A stretch of DNA of 64,000 nucleotides from Coneutiohabitans sp964457925. Lineage in GTDB: Bacteria > Zhuqueibacterota > Zhuqueibacteria > Zhuqueibacterales > Zhuqueibacteraceae. The notes beneath the pieces were generated by a model that searched no databases, was not told where the DNA came from, and saw only the letters and a list, made by a program, of their open reading frames with translations. The number at the start of each line of letters is the position of its first letter. Position 1 is the first letter of the stretch. The position numbers and the translations under genes are program-made. Positions 45,852-54,216 of the stretch are shown piece after piece. Where the stretch lies: assembly GCA_964457925.1 (NCBI GenBank), contig CAYWGH010000026.1, positions 24,580 to 88,579 of the forward strand. The letters are read 5' to 3'.

Positions 45852-48800
45852 TCATCCCCGCTTTTGCTTGGCATACTCTCTCGGCGTGAGGCCGTACTGC
45901 TCTTGAAAGCATTTGGTGAAATACCCCTGGCTGCCGAAACCGACCATGTACGCAATCTCGGCAATCGTTCCGGCGTTCTTTGCGAGCAAGTCCGCAGCGC
46001 GCTGCAGGCGCATGGTGCGAATCAGCTCGTTGGCGGCCTGGCCGGTCAACGCCGTGAGCTTGCGGTGAAGCTGGGGGCGGCTGATGCCTACCTCGCGGCA
46101 CAAAGTCTCGACGTCAAATTCTTCCTCGCCCAGGTGTTTTTCGACCGCGGCCATCACTTTTTTCAAAAACGCTTCATCGACGGAAGTAATCGCAATCTCG
46201 CCCGGTTTGAGCACGACCTGGCTTTTGAAGCGCTCGCGCAATTTGCGGCGCATGGCAATGAGATTCTTCACCCGCGCCGCCAGTTCCTGGGAATCGAACG
46301 GCTTGGCGAGATAATCATCCGCGCCGGTTTCGAATCCGGCGATCTTGTCGCGGGCCGCGGCTTTGGCCGTCAGCAAAATCACCGGAACGTGGCTGGTGCG
46401 TTCATCGGTTTTGAGGCGGGCGCACAGCTCATAGCCGTTCATTTTCGGCATCATCACGTCGCTGATCACAAGATCGGGAATCGCTTCGCAAGCCGCCTCC
46501 AGGCCCTCGGCGCCGTTGGCGGCCTCGAGCACCCGATACGCCGGCTGCAACTGCTCACGCAAGTAGCGGCGCAGATCGGCGTGATCTTCGACAATGAGAA
46601 TGATGGGCTGATCGCCGGATGGCTGGATGGATGGAGTGGTGGATTGTTGGATTTTTGGATCGATGGATTCCTGGAGTGCTGGAGTAAAGACCTGTTGCTC
46701 ACTTGCCACTTGCAATTTGCCACTTGTGGATTCACTGAAAACTGAATACTGATTACTGCTCACTGCCGTCGCGATAACTTCTTCCGGCTTGAGATGATCC
46801 TTGCCGAGCGGCAGGCAAACCGTGAAGGTTGAGCCTTTGCCCTCGGCGCTGCTCACGCTGATCGTGCCGCGGTGCAATTCCACCAATTCTTTGGCGAGCG
46901 CCAGGCCAATGCCCGTGCCTTCGTACTCGCGCGTGGCCGAGCTGTCGACTTGATAGAATCGGTCGAAGATAAACGGCAGCCGGTCTTGCGGAATGCCGAT
47001 GCCGGTGTCGGTTACAGTGATCAGTAAACAGTGATCAGTGTTCAGTGACCGGTGATCAGTATTCTGTTGCTTTTGTCGTGTGTGCTTAATGCTCACTGAT
47101 GATTGCCCGCCGGCAACTGATAACGGATCACTGTTTACTGATGACTGATGACCGCTCACTGATGACTGCTCACTGGTCACTGGCAACTGCTCACTGCTTA
47201 CTGATAACTGCACACTGACCTCCCCGCCTTCCGGCGTGAACTTGAGCGCATTGGAGAGCAGGTTCGTGAAGATTTTTTCCATCTTGTCGCGATCGAAATA
47301 AGCGGAGAGCTTTTCCTCCCGGGAGAAAAACCGCAGCGCGATGCCGCGGCGTTCGGCCAGCGACGCGAACGACATGGTGAGGCCCTGAAGAAATTCCACC
47401 AGGTCGCCGGGCGCGGCGCGCAACGGCATTTTGCCGGATTCGAGCCGCGAAAGATCGAGCAGTTGATTGATCAAACGCAGCAGGCGTTGCGCGTTTTTTT
47501 TGATGATCTCGAGCTTTTCTTTCATCCTGGCGCTGGTGATTTCTTCTTCAATTTGCTCGGCCGGCCCGAGAATCAACGTCAGCGGCGTGCGAAACTCGTG
47601 GGAGAGATTGGCAAAGAAGCGCGATTTCATGCGGTCGAGCTCTTTCAGTTTTTCGGCTTCTCCGCGCTCTCTCTCCGCCTGCCAATGCGCCAGCTCGGCG
47701 CGGTGTTTGAACTGCTGCCGGTTCATCTCATAACGCCGCAAACTGTAGAGCAGGCCGATGAAAAGCACGCCATAAAGCGTATAAGCCCACCAGGTTTTCC
47801 ACCACGGCGGGATGATGATGATTTTGAGCGCCGCGCCGGCTTCGTTCCACACGCCGTCGTTATTCGAGCCTTTCACGCGCAACACGTATGTGCCCGGATC
47901 GAGATTGGTAAATGTGGCCTCGCGGCGCGTGCCGAGCTGAATCCACTGCTCGCGGTAGCCCTCCAATTTATAAGCGTATTGGTTCTGCTCCGCATTGCGA
48001 AAACTCAACGCGGCAAATTCAAAGGAGATGATGTTGTCTTTGTAGGAGAATACCACCTCCTTGCGCGCGGAGATGCCTTTTTCAATTATGGCAATGCCCG
48101 CCGCGTCTTCGGTATTGTAGCGTTTGCACGCCGTGATCACCACCGGCGGAACAAAAGGATTATCTTTGATGCTGTCGGGATGAAACGCGGTCACGCCGTT
48201 CATGCCGCCGAAAAACATCTCCCCGTGGTCGCTCTTAAAATAGGCGCCGCGGTTGAACTCCTGATGCGACAAGCCGTCGCGAACCGTATAATTTTTGAAC
48301 GCCGAGTTTGTCGAAGCGGAAGCTGAGCCTGTCGAAGCTTGCGGATCAAAACAGGAAATGCCGTTGCTGGTGCTCAGCCACAAACGGCCGCGTTCGTCCT
48401 CCAAAATGCCCCAAATGTTGTTATTGGGCAGGCCGTCTTTTTCGGTGTAATGCTTGAATCGTTTTGTGGCGCGATCCATTTCATCCAGCCCGCCGTCGGT
48501 TCCGATCCAGAGCCGGCCGGCGCTCCCGCCGTTGCGGGATTCATAAATGCAGCGGATAAAATTGTTGGCCAGGCTGTGGGGATTTTCAGGATCGTGGGCA
48601 AAACGCTGGAATTGCCCCGATTGCTCATCGAATTGGAGCAGCCCGTCGGCCCAGGTTCCAACCCACAACGTGCCGAAACGATCAATCAAAAGGGAGCGCA
48701 CGTTGTTGCTGCTCAGGCTGTTGGGATTCTGCCGATCGCGTTTGAATACGATGATACGATTTGGATCCTGCGCTTCGCGACTCAACCAAAAGAGTCCGCC

Positions 48801-50393
48801 ATCGGTTCCAATCCAAAATCCCTGGTTGGGTGCAATGGAATCTTCACAAACGGCAAAAATTTGCAAGCGGTCCAGGCCGCTCGCATTCCGCGCCTCGTCC
48901 TCCCATCGGGTAAAGCGCAGCGAGGCATGCTGGTCTTGCGAAGACCCGTCGGGGGCGAGCAGCCGGAGCCCGCTCGCGGTTCCGAACCAGATCGTGCCGC
49001 GCGAATCTTCATGGATCACATGGATTTTATTCTCCAGCATGCCGAGAGGATGGCGGGAATCACGATTGAAATAAAAAACCTGCTCCGTCATTTCATGCAG
49101 AGGCGCGCGGCCGCTTCGCCGGAAAAGCCCGTTTTCCGTTCCGATCCAAAGCGCGCCGCGGCGATCTTTGCGGACCGACCAGATTTTGTTCTGAAAAGAA
49201 TTTTGGGGATTCTCCAGCGCGTTGATGATGGCCTTGAAGTTTCTTTGACCGCGATCCAACTTGTTGACCCCATCATCGGTTCCAATCCAAAGCGCGTCCG
49301 CGCGGTCTTGATAAATTGTATAAACGCGATTATTGCTCAGGCTGGCGGGGTTCTTCGGATCGTTGACGAGAGGGGTAAACTGCCCGGTTGCAGGATCAAA
49401 ACAACTCACGCCGCCGCCCAGGGTGCCAAGCCAAAGCTTTCCCAAACGATCTTCGCAAATCGCGCGAACATTGGGATGATTCAAGCCGTGGGGATTCTCC
49501 GGGTCGGCGAGAAAACGGGCAAATTTGAAAACCGGGCTTGTCGAGGAGGTGCGCTCGAGCATGTTGAGTCCGCCGCGCTCCGTTCCAATCCACAATCTGC
49601 CGGCGCGATCTTCATAAATGGCTCGAACGAAATCGTTGCTCAAACTCTGCGGATCATTGGGGTCGTGGACAAAGTGGGTAAATTGGTTCGTGTCACGATC
49701 GAGCAGATTAAGCCCGCCGCCTTCGGTTCCAATCCAGAGCTTTTGGAAGCGATCCTCGTAGATGGCGGTGACCGTGGGATGATTCAGGCTGCGAGGATTT
49801 TGCGGGTCGGAGAGAAAACGGGTGAAAGTCGTCTTGCGCGTTTCATGCGATCTTTCCGAATTCGAGGCGGGAGGGTCGAGGCGATTGAGTCCGTTGTCGG
49901 TGCCCACCCACAACGTGCCTGCTCGATCTTCATAGATGGCATTGACGTCATTGTCGCTCAGGCTGTGAGGATCGTTGGGATCGTGAAGAAAGCGGGTAAA
50001 GCGTTCGGTCTCGCGCTCAAAGCGATTGAGGCCGTAGTTAAAGGTTCCAAACCAGAGCGTGCCGGAACTTCCGTCATGGCGGGATTCATAAATGGCCTTG
50101 ATCCAATCGCCGGAGAGCGAGGCCGAATCCGCGGCCTCATGTTTATAAGTTGTAAAGCTGTAGCCGTCATATTTATTCAACCCGGCGCCGGTGCCAAACC
50201 ACATGAAGCCCTGGCGGTCTTGCAACACGCAATTCACCGCGCTTTGCGAGAGTCCATCTGCCACGGTGAGGCGCTCAAATTTGAGCTGGCGCTCGCCATG
50301 GGTCTGCGCCAGTGGCGCCGGCGCCCGCCAGAGCATGGCAATGATTGCCGCAAACAAAAACCTCGTGGAAAAAAACAGCCGCATCGTTCTCAT
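45852..50393 (-). CDS. Hybrid two-component regulator (HTCS), copy 2
   Basis: 1,513 residues. Signal peptide (to PLAQ), about a dozen Reg_prop propeller repeats (GLSQSAVNCVLQDRQGFMWF, GTLWVGTDNGLNRLD), Y_Y_Y domain, membrane segment after PPWWKTWW, HisKA with SHEFRTPL (His932), HATPase_c, receiver with Asp1312 (VISDVMMPKMNG) and a terminal AraC-type HTH (VETLCREVGISRPQLHRKL). In-frame repeat insertions are most extensive here: STGSASAST and ESRNGGSAG in propeller blades; a stretch of about 65 residues of QLSVSSEQ-type repeats between the N-box and the DTGIGIP box of the ATPase domain; and IQPSGDQ-type repeats before the receiver. A role in controlling the downstream DUF2007-like, LapG-like and T9SS genes is inferred from position. 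Confidence 0.95.
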   Translation of the reverse strand: MRTMRLFFSTRFLFAAIIAMLWRAPAPLAQTHGERQLKFERLTVADGLSQSAVNCVLQDRQGFMWFGTGAGLNKYDGYSFTTYKHEAADSASLSGDWIKAIYESRHDGSSGTLWFGTFNYGLNRFERETERFTRFLHDPNDPHSLSDNDVNAIYEDRAGTLWVGTDNGLNRLDPPASNSERSHETRKTTFTRFLSDPQNPRSLNHPTVTAIYEDRFQKLWIGTEGGGLNLLDRDTNQFTHFVHDPNDPQSLSNDFVRAIYEDRAGRLWIGTERGGLNMLERTSSTSPVFKFARFLADPENPHGLNHPNVRAICEDRLGKLWLGTLGGGVSCFDPATGQFTPLVNDPKNPASLSNNRVYTIYQDRADALWIGTDDGVNKLDRGQRNFKAIINALENPQNSFQNKIWSVRKDRRGALWIGTENGLFRRSGRAPLHEMTEQVFYFNRDSRHPLGMLENKIHVIHEDSRGTIWFGTASGLRLLAPDGSSQDQHASLRFTRWEDEARNASGLDRLQIFAVCEDSIAPNQGFWIGTDGGLFWLSREAQDPNRIIVFKRDRQNPNSLSSNNVRSLLIDRFGTLWVGTWADGLLQFDEQSGQFQRFAHDPENPHSLANNFIRCIYESRNGGSAGRLWIGTDGGLDEMDRATKRFKHYTEKDGLPNNNIWGILEDERGRLWLSTSNGISCFDPQASTGSASASTNSAFKNYTVRDGLSHQEFNRGAYFKSDHGEMFFGGMNGVTAFHPDSIKDNPFVPPVVITACKRYNTEDAAGIAIIEKGISARKEVVFSYKDNIISFEFAALSFRNAEQNQYAYKLEGYREQWIQLGTRREATFTNLDPGTYVLRVKGSNNDGVWNEAGAALKIIIIPPWWKTWWAYTLYGVLFIGLLYSLRRYEMNRQQFKHRAELAHWQAERERGEAEKLKELDRMKSRFFANLSHEFRTPLTLILGPAEQIEEEITSARMKEKLEIIKKNAQRLLRLINQLLDLSRLESGKMPLRAAPGDLVEFLQGLTMSFASLAERRGIALRFFSREEKLSAYFDRDKMEKIFTNLLSNALKFTPEGGEVSVQLSVSSEQLPVTSEQSSVSGHQSSVNSDPLSVAGGQSSVSIKHTRQKQQNTDHRSLNTDHCLLITVTDTGIGIPQDRLPFIFDRFYQVDSSATREYEGTGIGLALAKELVELHRGTISVSSAEGKGSTFTVCLPLGKDHLKPEEVIATAVSSNQYSVFSESTSGKLQVASEQQVFTPALQESIDPKIQQSTTPSIQPSGDQPIILIVEDHADLRRYLREQLQPAYRVLEAANGAEGLEAACEAIPDLVISDVMMPKMNGYELCARLKTDERTSHVPVILLTAKAAARDKIAGFETGADDYLAKPFDSQELAARVKNLIAMRRKLRERFKSQVVLKPGEIAITSVDEAFLKKVMAAVEKHLGEEEFDVETLCREVGISRPQLHRKLTALTGQAANELIRTMRLQRAADLLAKNAGTIAEIAYMVGFGSQGYFTKCFQEQYGLTPREYAKQKRG

Positions 50394-50587
50394 GACCGCT
50401 GCGCCGGTGGCAAACTCAGTGTGGTTTGAAATAAGCGAGCAACCTCTCCGCGAAAAGCCGCATCGCGATTTCGGATTTCGCCGGAGCGGCAGCCCCGATT
50501 TTGCTTTGGTGTCTTTGTAAGAATCTCGGGGCGTCTTAAAAAATATAACACAAAAAGCTTCGAATTCAAGCCTTCCATAAAAAAGAA

Positions 50588-50620
50588 AAAGGGCGATGGT
50601 TTATTGCGCCATCGCCCTTT
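50588..50620 (-). terminator. Terminator for the Gly-rich T9SS gene
   Basis: AAAGGGCGATGG (50588-50599) pairs with CCATCGCCCTTT (50609-50620); on the minus strand TTTTTCTTTTTT follows. It lies about 450 bases beyond the stop at 51073, with repeats and a vestigial gene end between. Confidence 0.8.
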
Positions 50621-50639
50621 GTAAGAGCGTTTTCTCTAT

Positions 50640-51072
50640 ACGAGCTTGCGCTGCGCCGAAAAACTCCGGAGGAGAGCAATGTTTATAGCCGATCGTTTCG
50701 CAAGCTCTCTAAACTCCGGAGGAGTGAAATGTATTGTGCCGGAGCCGTGGATGGAATCTGAATTTTGCACGCCGGTTGTCCATTCAACAAAAGAGATAGC
50801 GTGCTATCCCGCAACTCCGTTAGGAGTGAGATGTTTATAGAAAGCGAGGCTCTTGAATACCCTCGAACTCCGGAGGAGTGGCATGTGGATTTTGTTGAAT
50901 CGATGCGGGCTTCAAGGTGAAAATTGAACATGCCACTCCTCCGGAGTTTTTAAAACTGAAGCGATGCATTGCTAGAAAAATTTCATCCCTACGGGATTGC
51001 AGCGCATCCGAGAATTGATGATTGAGAATCGAAGATCGAGAATGCCCGGCACGATTCTCGATCTTCGGCAGC
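50640..51072 (-). repeat. Composite repeat region with vestigial T9SS gene end (second copy)
   Basis: Same make-up as 27597-28008. A vestigial end (GAGCTTGCGCTGCGCCGAAA) lies at about 50640. Direct copies of AACTCCGGAGGAGNGNAATG occur at about 50661, 50711 and 50863, a variant AACTCCGTTAGGAGTGAGAT at 50812, and an inverted CACTCCTCCGGAGTTT at about 50936. TCCCTACGGGAT and CGAAGATCGAGAATGCCCG...GATTCTCGATCTTCG (about 51025-51066) follow. Two stretches align with the first region over more than 60 bases. No protein is supported. Confidence 0.6.
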
Positions 51073-53949
51073 TCACTTCATCAACACAAGCTTCTTCTGC
51101 GCGGTAAATGCCTGCCCTGAGCCTGTCGAAGGGCCGGCTTTGAGCACGTACACATACACGCCGCTCGCCACGCGCTGGCCGCGGTCATTCGTCGCATCCC
51201 ACGTGAAGCTGTGACGGCCCGCGTTCATCTCGCCCGCGATGAGCTGCTTCACCAATTGCCCGTTCATGTTGAAAATCGACAAGCTCACTTCGCCCGCTTC
51301 CGGCAACGCGAAGTTGATCGTCGTCGTCGGATTGAATGGGTTGGGATAGTTCTGCTCCAACTGATAACTGGTCCCGCCGCTGCGGGACTGATCACTGATC
51401 ACTTCTTCCTCATCCGAAGAAGACTTGGGCAAATTACCAGGGCCGGGCAACGAGCCAGGCGAGTCGTGATGCAAGAACAAGCAATCATTGCTCACGAGAA
51501 TTTCTTTCGCGCAAATCGTGCCGCGCAGTTGGGTGTTCTTCACCAATGTAACGACTGCATTCGGCGCGTTGAACGAGCCGAGCAAATAAGCCTCGCGGCC
51601 CCAACTCGCGGCGGTGCTTTGCTTCGTGTTGAACGTGACGAGATGGCTATCATTCTCGCCATTCGGCAACAATACAATTGCAGCTTCGTGGCCGAGTTGG
51701 AGATTGCTCACGACGTTGATGGTGATGGGATCGCCGCTCGAAAGATCAATCTCGATTACGCCGCCTTCAATCGAACTCGAATAACGCAGCTCGTTCATGA
51801 AATACTCGCCGCTCGTGAGTTTGAGCGTGCCGCCTTGCGTCATCGTCACGATGCCATACGAGCCGGGTGCGAGTGTGAGCGATTTGCCTTTCGGAACGGT
51901 TTTGTTCGACCCGCCGGCGGAATAACTCAAGCTCGGCAAGTCTTCCGCATCCACCGCACCGACGCTCTTCGTGCCGTTGATCGTGCCCGAGTTGCTGATG
52001 CTCGACGCGGAAGTCACGTCGCCGTTGATGGTGTTCTGTTTGTTGATGGTGATCTTTCCAACCGCAGTAAGATTGGAATTGTACGTGCTCGGCTTGCCTT
52101 TTTCCACAACGAGCAAACCATTGGAATGAACATCGCCCGTGGAAGTGCTTTGTTTCGTGCTCTTCAGCGTGACTTTGTTCGCAACGAAGACGAAAGCTTT
52201 GACCGTTGGCGCGATAACGTCGAAATTGACGAGGTTATTTAAAGTGACCGGCACGTTCTCGAAATTATTATCCGTGGCCTCGACGACCGTCGGCGTATCG
52301 GTGATGTCAACGTTAATGCCGGTCGTAGGTGCGGCTGCCAGCACCGTGAAGTTCAACGTCAAGATGATCGTGCCGTCCGGCAAAGTCACGCCATAATCCG
52401 GGAAATCAGCATCGAGCCAAGTGTAGGTCAATTGGCCGGATGCGGGCGCGCCGATAACCGGCGCATCATCGTCAATCGTCAGCGGAATATTGCTGTCCAA
52501 CTGCAATTCGGCCGGGTCCCAATTGACGCTGAATTGCAGCGTGCCGAGATTCACGAATTTGTCGGCTTTGATTGTAACCGTGACCGGCGCGCCGCTCGCG
52601 AGGGGGCCGGCAGGTCCTTCTGCAGTGAGAATGAGCGGGCAGATGTTTGCGAAGCCGATGCTGCCATACGTGTCGTTATTGTTCGTCGAAGCGTTGTTGC
52701 CCGAGAACGTGAGATCGCAGCCCGTGACGTACGGGTCATTCGTGGTGCCGGGCGCGGCATTGCCGCCGTTGTCTGCTTTATCGAAAATAAAAAGCGCGCC
52801 GCCGAGGCCTTGGCCATCATTGCCGCCCGTGCCGCCGGTTGCGGTGTTGTTTTGGAAAGTCACGCCTTTCATTGTGAGCGTGCCGCTGGCAACGAAAATC
52901 GCGCCGCCCGCGCCCATGCCGCCGCCGCCAACATCGGTGCCTTTGCCACCGCCGAAACCTGCTTCACCATCCCTCTGACCAGCCGGAAATCCGTCGTCGC
53001 TGCAAACCGTGCAGCGATTTTGTAAGCCACCGCCGCCACCACCATACCCGCCGGCAGCGCCGCCGTTATTGATATACCCATAGTCAGTTCCCGCGCCGCC
53101 GCCGCCGCCGCCAAAGCCGCCGACACCAAAAGAACCGCCACCGTGAACGCTTCCGGCGCCGCCACCGGCAAAACCTCCATCATCATCCTCACCGCCGCCG
53201 CCGAAACCTCCGAAGCTATTGGTAAGCCCTGACTCTGTTCCACCTTTTCCAAAAATCGCTATGCCGCCATTATCGCCCGGCGAAGTGTGGCCAACGGCAT
53301 TTGTGACACTTCCGCCATAACCGGCGCCGTTGCCCAGTACACCGCCGCCGCCTACGCCGACTGTATTTCCGCCATTTCCGCCCATGCCACCACCGCCGCT
53401 ATTGCCGAGACCGCCGTTGCCGCCGATCGCGGCATTGTCTTGCAATGTGACATTGATGAGCGTCAAGTTAATGCTGCCGCTCGCCACGTCCGTATGATTC
53501 GTACCCTGCTTGCCTTCATGCATGAAAATCGCGCCGCCCGCGCCCATGCCGCCACCGCCGCCGTTGCCGCCTTTGGCATAGCCATCGGCGAGCGTGAGAT
53601 CTTGTATCGTGATCGTGCCGTTTTGAATCCAAAAAATGCGGGAAGCATTGCCGCCGCTGATGGTGAGATTGGCCTGGCCGGGGCCGTTGATGGTGACATC
53701 GTCAGTGATCACCAAAAAATAATTGGCCGGGTTCACTGTGATGGTGCCGCTCACGCCGGTCGCATCAATAACGTCCGCGCCGGGATTGGCATTGGCGTCG
53801 AGAATCGCCTGGCGCAGCGAGCCGGGGCCGGAGTCGTCCGTGTTGGTGACGGTGTACGTCGCCGCGGCCAAAGGCAGCGCGCTCGCGAGGGTGAGGAACA
53901 GTGCGAGCAGCATTCGCGCTGCGCTTTGCTTGCGTTGTTGCAATTGCAT
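51073..53949 (-). CDS. T9SS-sorted, glycine-rich beta-helix protein with a cohesin-like domain
   Basis: 958 residues; the ATG at 53949 follows AGGAG and starts the signal peptide MQLQQRKQSAARMLLALFLT. Next is a right-handed beta-helix region typical of CSLREA/polymorphic outer-membrane proteins (YTVTNTDDSGPGSLRQAILD, DVTINGPGQANLTISGG), interrupted by a Gly-rich stretch (about 130-390; GGGGGMGAGGAIFMHEG, GFGGGGGGAGTDYGYINN). About residues 460-590 look like a cohesin-type domain (GTLQFSVNWDPAELQLDS, DGTIILTLNFTVLA). The shared VTLKSTKQ...FLHH module follows, then a linker with an inserted palindrome (SDQSRSGGTSYQ), and the sorting domain LEQNYPNPFNPTTTINFALP...GPSTGSGQAF...KLVLMK. Probably a large cell-surface fibre or adhesin. 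Confidence 0.86.
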   Translation of the reverse strand: MQLQQRKQSAARMLLALFLTLASALPLAAATYTVTNTDDSGPGSLRQAILDANANPGADVIDATGVSGTITVNPANYFLVITDDVTINGPGQANLTISGGNASRIFWIQNGTITIQDLTLADGYAKGGNGGGGGMGAGGAIFMHEGKQGTNHTDVASGSINLTLINVTLQDNAAIGGNGGLGNSGGGGMGGNGGNTVGVGGGGVLGNGAGYGGSVTNAVGHTSPGDNGGIAIFGKGGTESGLTNSFGGFGGGGEDDDGGFAGGGAGSVHGGGSFGVGGFGGGGGGAGTDYGYINNGGAAGGYGGGGGGLQNRCTVCSDDGFPAGQRDGEAGFGGGKGTDVGGGGMGAGGAIFVASGTLTMKGVTFQNNTATGGTGGNDGQGLGGALFIFDKADNGGNAAPGTTNDPYVTGCDLTFSGNNASTNNNDTYGSIGFANICPLILTAEGPAGPLASGAPVTVTIKADKFVNLGTLQFSVNWDPAELQLDSNIPLTIDDDAPVIGAPASGQLTYTWLDADFPDYGVTLPDGTIILTLNFTVLAAAPTTGINVDITDTPTVVEATDNNFENVPVTLNNLVNFDVIAPTVKAFVFVANKVTLKSTKQSTSTGDVHSNGLLVVEKGKPSTYNSNLTAVGKITINKQNTINGDVTSASSISNSGTINGTKSVGAVDAEDLPSLSYSAGGSNKTVPKGKSLTLAPGSYGIVTMTQGGTLKLTSGEYFMNELRYSSSIEGGVIEIDLSSGDPITINVVSNLQLGHEAAIVLLPNGENDSHLVTFNTKQSTAASWGREAYLLGSFNAPNAVVTLVKNTQLRGTICAKEILVSNDCLFLHHDSPGSLPGPGNLPKSSSDEEEVISDQSRSGGTSYQLEQNYPNPFNPTTTINFALPEAGEVSLSIFNMNGQLVKQLIAGEMNAGRHSFTWDATNDRGQRVASGVYVYVLKAGPSTGSGQAFTAQKKLVLMK

Positions 53950-54035
53950 GTTGTTGCTCCTGCTGTTAATGAATCGGTGATGGTACGGCATGTGAATCGT
54001 TATGTAGCAAGTTTGGAGCTTGAGCATTTCGAAGC

Positions 54036-54216
54036 GAGGATTGCGGTTCGAGAATAGAAGAGCGTATTCTACGATTCTCCATCTTCGATCCTCAATCCTC
54101 GATCTGCAAAGATCACTTCATCAACAAAAGCTTCTTCTGCGCGGCGTGTTCGATAATTGAGAATCGAGGATAGAAGATTGTGATTCTCAATCCTCTATCC
54201 TCGATCTTCAAAAAGA
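54036..54216 (-). repeat. Tandem vestigial gene end with inverted repeats
   Basis: On the minus strand, the true stop at 54217 is followed by GATCTT..., an inverted repeat TTGAGAATC...GATTCTCAA, and then a second almost perfect copy of the gene end (GCGCAGAAGAAGCTTTTGTT, stop at 54113-54115), and another GAGAATCG-type inverted repeat up to about 54036. The 70-codon frame covering this copy is not considered a gene. Confidence 0.6.

Noticed and set aside
48339..50429. Plus-strand frame of 696 codons
   Set aside because: Antisense of HTCS copy 2 propeller; similarly 61284-62501 for copy 3 and 39196-40008 for copy 1.
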